A stretch of 8,691 nucleotides of DNA, from NCBI GenBank assembly GCA_038224615.1, contig JBBRFH010000147.1:1-8691 (forward strand). The letters are read 5' to 3'. This stretch comes from JBBRFH01 sp038224615 (GTDB lineage Bacteria > Planctomycetota > Phycisphaerae > Tepidisphaerales > Tepidisphaeraceae). Shown piece by piece: positions 7,084 to 8,691 of this stretch. The notes below the pieces were generated by a model. That model searched no databases, was not told the DNA's origin, and saw nothing but the letters and a program-made list of their open reading frames with translations. Within the stretch, counting starts at the first letter, position 1. Each line of letters begins with the position of its first letter. Made by a program: the position numbers and the translations under genes.

Positions 7084-7914
7084 ATGTCCATTCGACCAAC
7101 AAACCAATCCCGTCCGTCCGGCCGTGCCCGTGGCTTTACGCTGCTCGAGGTCCTCATCGTCGTCGGTATCCTCGCCATCCTGGCGTCGATCATCACCATC
7201 GCAATCAGCTCCGTCATGGCCAGTTCCAAAGGCCGAGCCACCCGTGTGGCGCTTGAAAACTGCATGGCGCTTCAGACCGAGTATGAGAACGCCACCAAGT
7301 TGCCGGGCTCGCTCAAAGCAACCTACAGCGTCAGCAGCGGCGGGCATGTGATCGCCACGATCATCGCGATGGAGAAGCTCCGACAGATTCCCAAGAACAA
7401 GGACATGCTCGACCGCATGTCTGCCGGCTCGCTCAAGCCGGTTGATACGACGCTCGTTGCGCTGTGGAACGCCGTGCCCAACTACGGCATCGGCGAAATC
7501 GTCCAGAACCCGGCCGGTTCGGGCACGCTGTACCGCGCCAATTCACAGCCGAATAACGCAAAGACGCCCGGCACCGATCCCGAATGGTCCGTCGTCGCGC
7601 TTCCGGTCAATACCCTCGCCGATGCCTGGGGCAATCCGATCTACTGCGCCGGCTCTGCGCTGCGGCTCGACCAGACCTACAACGCCTCTCAGACTTACCG
7701 TACCGGCATGGTCGTCAATGACGGGACGCTCGCGTACAAGTGCGTACAAAACGCCGCCGGTATCGCGCTGAGCAACGCGTCGTACTGGTTGCAGGTTTCG
7801 TCCACGCCGTCCTTCTCGCGCACGGGGAAAGACAACCGCATTTTCTGGGTCTCAGGTGGGCCTGACGGCGACCTGCTGACCGACGACGACAACCTCTACT
7901 CGTTCGAGAACTGA
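7084..7914 (+). CDS. Pseudopilin 4 with two CBM5/12-like modules
   Basis: A 276-residue pseudopilin. The leader is 17 residues, ending SGRARG^FTLLEVLIVVGI, with Phe18 and Glu22 at +5, followed by a membrane helix (ILAILASIITIAISSVM). A first module lies at about 128-173 (NYGIGEIV, LYRA, DPEWSVV), just before DAWGNP (180-185). A second lies at about 199-238 (YRTGMVV, YKCVQ, ASYWLQV), between DAWGNP and the C-terminal motif SGGPDGDLLTDDDNLYSFEN (257-276). DAWGNPI and the end (NR-x-F/I-F-W-V-S...GPDG...LT-x-DDNLYS) closely match pseudopilin 3, so the two genes look like duplicates, with the modules inserted here. Cys188 and Cys220 could pair. The gene starts 58 nt after pseudopilin 3 and ends 3 nt before pseudopilin 5. 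Carbohydrate binding is inferred. Confidence 0.9.
   Translation: MSIRPTNQSRPSGRARGFTLLEVLIVVGILAILASIITIAISSVMASSKGRATRVALENCMALQTEYENATKLPGSLKATYSVSSGGHVIATIIAMEKLRQIPKNKDMLDRMSAGSLKPVDTTLVALWNAVPNYGIGEIVQNPAGSGTLYRANSQPNNAKTPGTDPEWSVVALPVNTLADAWGNPIYCAGSALRLDQTYNASQTYRTGMVVNDGTLAYKCVQNAAGIALSNASYWLQVSSTPSFSRTGKDNRIFWVSGGPDGDLLTDDDNLYSFEN
7465..7602 (+). other. CBM5/12-like module A in pseudopilin 4
   Basis: Encodes residues 128-173: WNAVPNYGIGEIV, then GTLYRANSQ, then TPGTDPEWSVVAL. It has the starting Trp, Tyr-x-x-Gly-x-x-Val, central Leu-Tyr and final Trp of the pattern. Confidence 0.5.
7678..7797 (+). other. CBM5/12-like module B in pseudopilin 4
   Basis: Encodes residues 199-238: YNASQTYRTGMVVNDG, AYKCVQNAAG, then SNASYWLQV. 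This is the most compact copy, about 40 residues, and the best visual match to the family spacing. Confidence 0.6.
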
Positions 7915-7917
7915 CCC

Positions 7918-8691
7918 ATGAATCGCACGCAGCCAACCGCCCGCGGATTCACGCTGATCGAGATGATGGTCGTGATCGGCCTGATCGTGATCCTCATCGG
8001 CATCGCCGTGCCCACGTTCCGGCTGCTGTCGGGCAATCGCAGCACCGAGAGCGGCAGCAATGTCATCGGCGCCATGCTCGCCCGCGCCCGCGCCGACGCC
8101 GTGGGTTTGCAGGAAGTCCGCGGCGTCGCGGTCTACCGCGACCGCATCACCGGCCGAATGACTGCCGCGTCGGTGGCCGTGAAATCGTCGCCATTTGAGG
8201 CATGGGCCGCAGGCGTTCACACCGTCGGCGAGTACCTGGTAGTCAGTGGAAAACTTTACATCTGCTTCAGCGAGACCGCCGCTACAGATCCCGCGCCGTT
8301 CACCGACGCAGCTCACTGGCGCCAACTCGATACCAATCAGTACAACGCCGCCACCGGCAACGGTGGATCTAACACCGCCCCGACAGGCCTCATCCTCGAC
8401 GCCATCGCCGACCGCGACCGGCAGGTATTGGCGAACGGAATCGTAGTCCGCGGTGCCGGCGACAACATCGGCGTCACGGGCGTGGGCTACTACCGCTACT
8501 ACTCGCCCATGGTCGTGCTCTTTGATGCCAAGGGCTCGCTGGTCTCCAGGGCGTATTACGTCTTTAGCGATGGCTTGCTGGGCATAGACATCGACCCGTC
8601 CAAAATCGTTCCCAACCGTCAGGCCGCCGCACCCGCGCCGACGCCGCTTGGTACGTCCCCGATCGTGGCATACGCCGAATCTCAGATCGGC
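7918..8691 (+). CDS. Pseudopilin 5, GspH/FimT-like, with one CBM5/12-like module (partial)
   Basis: The frame is open from ATG 7918 to the window edge (258 codons, no stop). The 10-residue leader MNRTQPTARG is cut before Phe11 (G^FTLIEMMVVIG), with Glu15 at +5; the following helix is GLIVILIGIAVPTFRLL. Residues SNVIGAMLARARADAV resemble the segment after the helix in GspH/FimT minor pilins. A module at about 96-137 shows Trp96, HTVGEYLVV, KLYICFSE and AAHWRQL. Later sequence includes YYRYYSPMVVLFDAKGSLV and YYVFSDGLLGIDIDP, like the C-terminal strands of GspH, then a Pro/Ala-rich stretch before the edge. No SAGPDG motif is seen in the part present, unlike the other four. It starts 3 nt after pseudopilin 4 with no strong ribosome-binding site, suggesting coupling. 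GspH identity is tentative; the pseudopilin call is strong. Confidence 0.88.
   Translation, partial: MNRTQPTARGFTLIEMMVVIGLIVILIGIAVPTFRLLSGNRSTESGSNVIGAMLARARADAVGLQEVRGVAVYRDRITGRMTAASVAVKSSPFEAWAAGVHTVGEYLVVSGKLYICFSETAATDPAPFTDAAHWRQLDTNQYNAATGNGGSNTAPTGLILDAIADRDRQVLANGIVVRGAGDNIGVTGVGYYRYYSPMVVLFDAKGSLVSRAYYVFSDGLLGIDIDPSKIVPNRQAAAPAPTPLGTSPIVAYAESQIG
8203..8328 (+). other. CBM5/12-like module in pseudopilin 5
   Basis: Encodes residues 96-137: WAAGVHTVGEYLVV, SGKLYICFSE, then APFTDAAHWRQL. The anchors match the other four copies, with Val replaced by Leu-Val-Val at the first strand. Confidence 0.55.

Overview
The window (about 60% GC) holds part of a type II secretion / type IV pilus-like gene cluster, read entirely on the + strand. 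The cues are a GspE/PilB-type assembly ATPase with an MshEN-like N-terminus and a tetracysteine motif, a GspF/PilC-type inner-membrane platform protein, and five consecutive pseudopilin genes with class III prepilin signal sequences. Tandem pseudopilins ending in a SAGPDG...DD motif, together with intergenic heptanucleotide repeats, are what I would expect from a planctomycete (perhaps Phycisphaerae/Tepidisphaeraceae-like). That placement is an inference; there is no rRNA or other marker gene here.

Layout: 1-202 is the C-terminal tail of an upstream protein. 206-306 is an inverted-repeat element built of 7-bp units, ending just before gspE (313-2109). Two small coupled genes follow (2135-2578, a HEPN-like protein; 2578-2877, an unknown protein with a BolA-like pattern), separating gspE from gspF (2974-4269). 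A second heptad element (4281-4401) lies after gspF and runs into the start of the first pseudopilin gene. The pseudopilin genes are 4363-5358, 5318-6409, 6417-7025, 7084-7914 and 7918-8691; the last runs off the window.

How they work together: GspE would hydrolyse ATP at the cytoplasmic side, GspF would couple this to the membrane, and the pseudopilins, after cleavage by a prepilin peptidase not encoded here, would assemble into a short periplasmic filament. Four of the five end in a GspG-like calcium-loop motif.

The most unusual signal is that three of the five pseudopilins carry one or two copies of a roughly 40-50 residue module with the Y-x-x-G-x-x-V ... Y ... P ... W spacing of CBM5/12 (chitin-binding type) domains, five copies in all. 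One of these pseudopilins also has an EF-hand/dockerin-like loop. This suggests a pseudopilus that displays carbohydrate-binding or adhesive modules. The HEPN plus small-protein pair inside the secretion cluster is a second candidate for an undescribed module.
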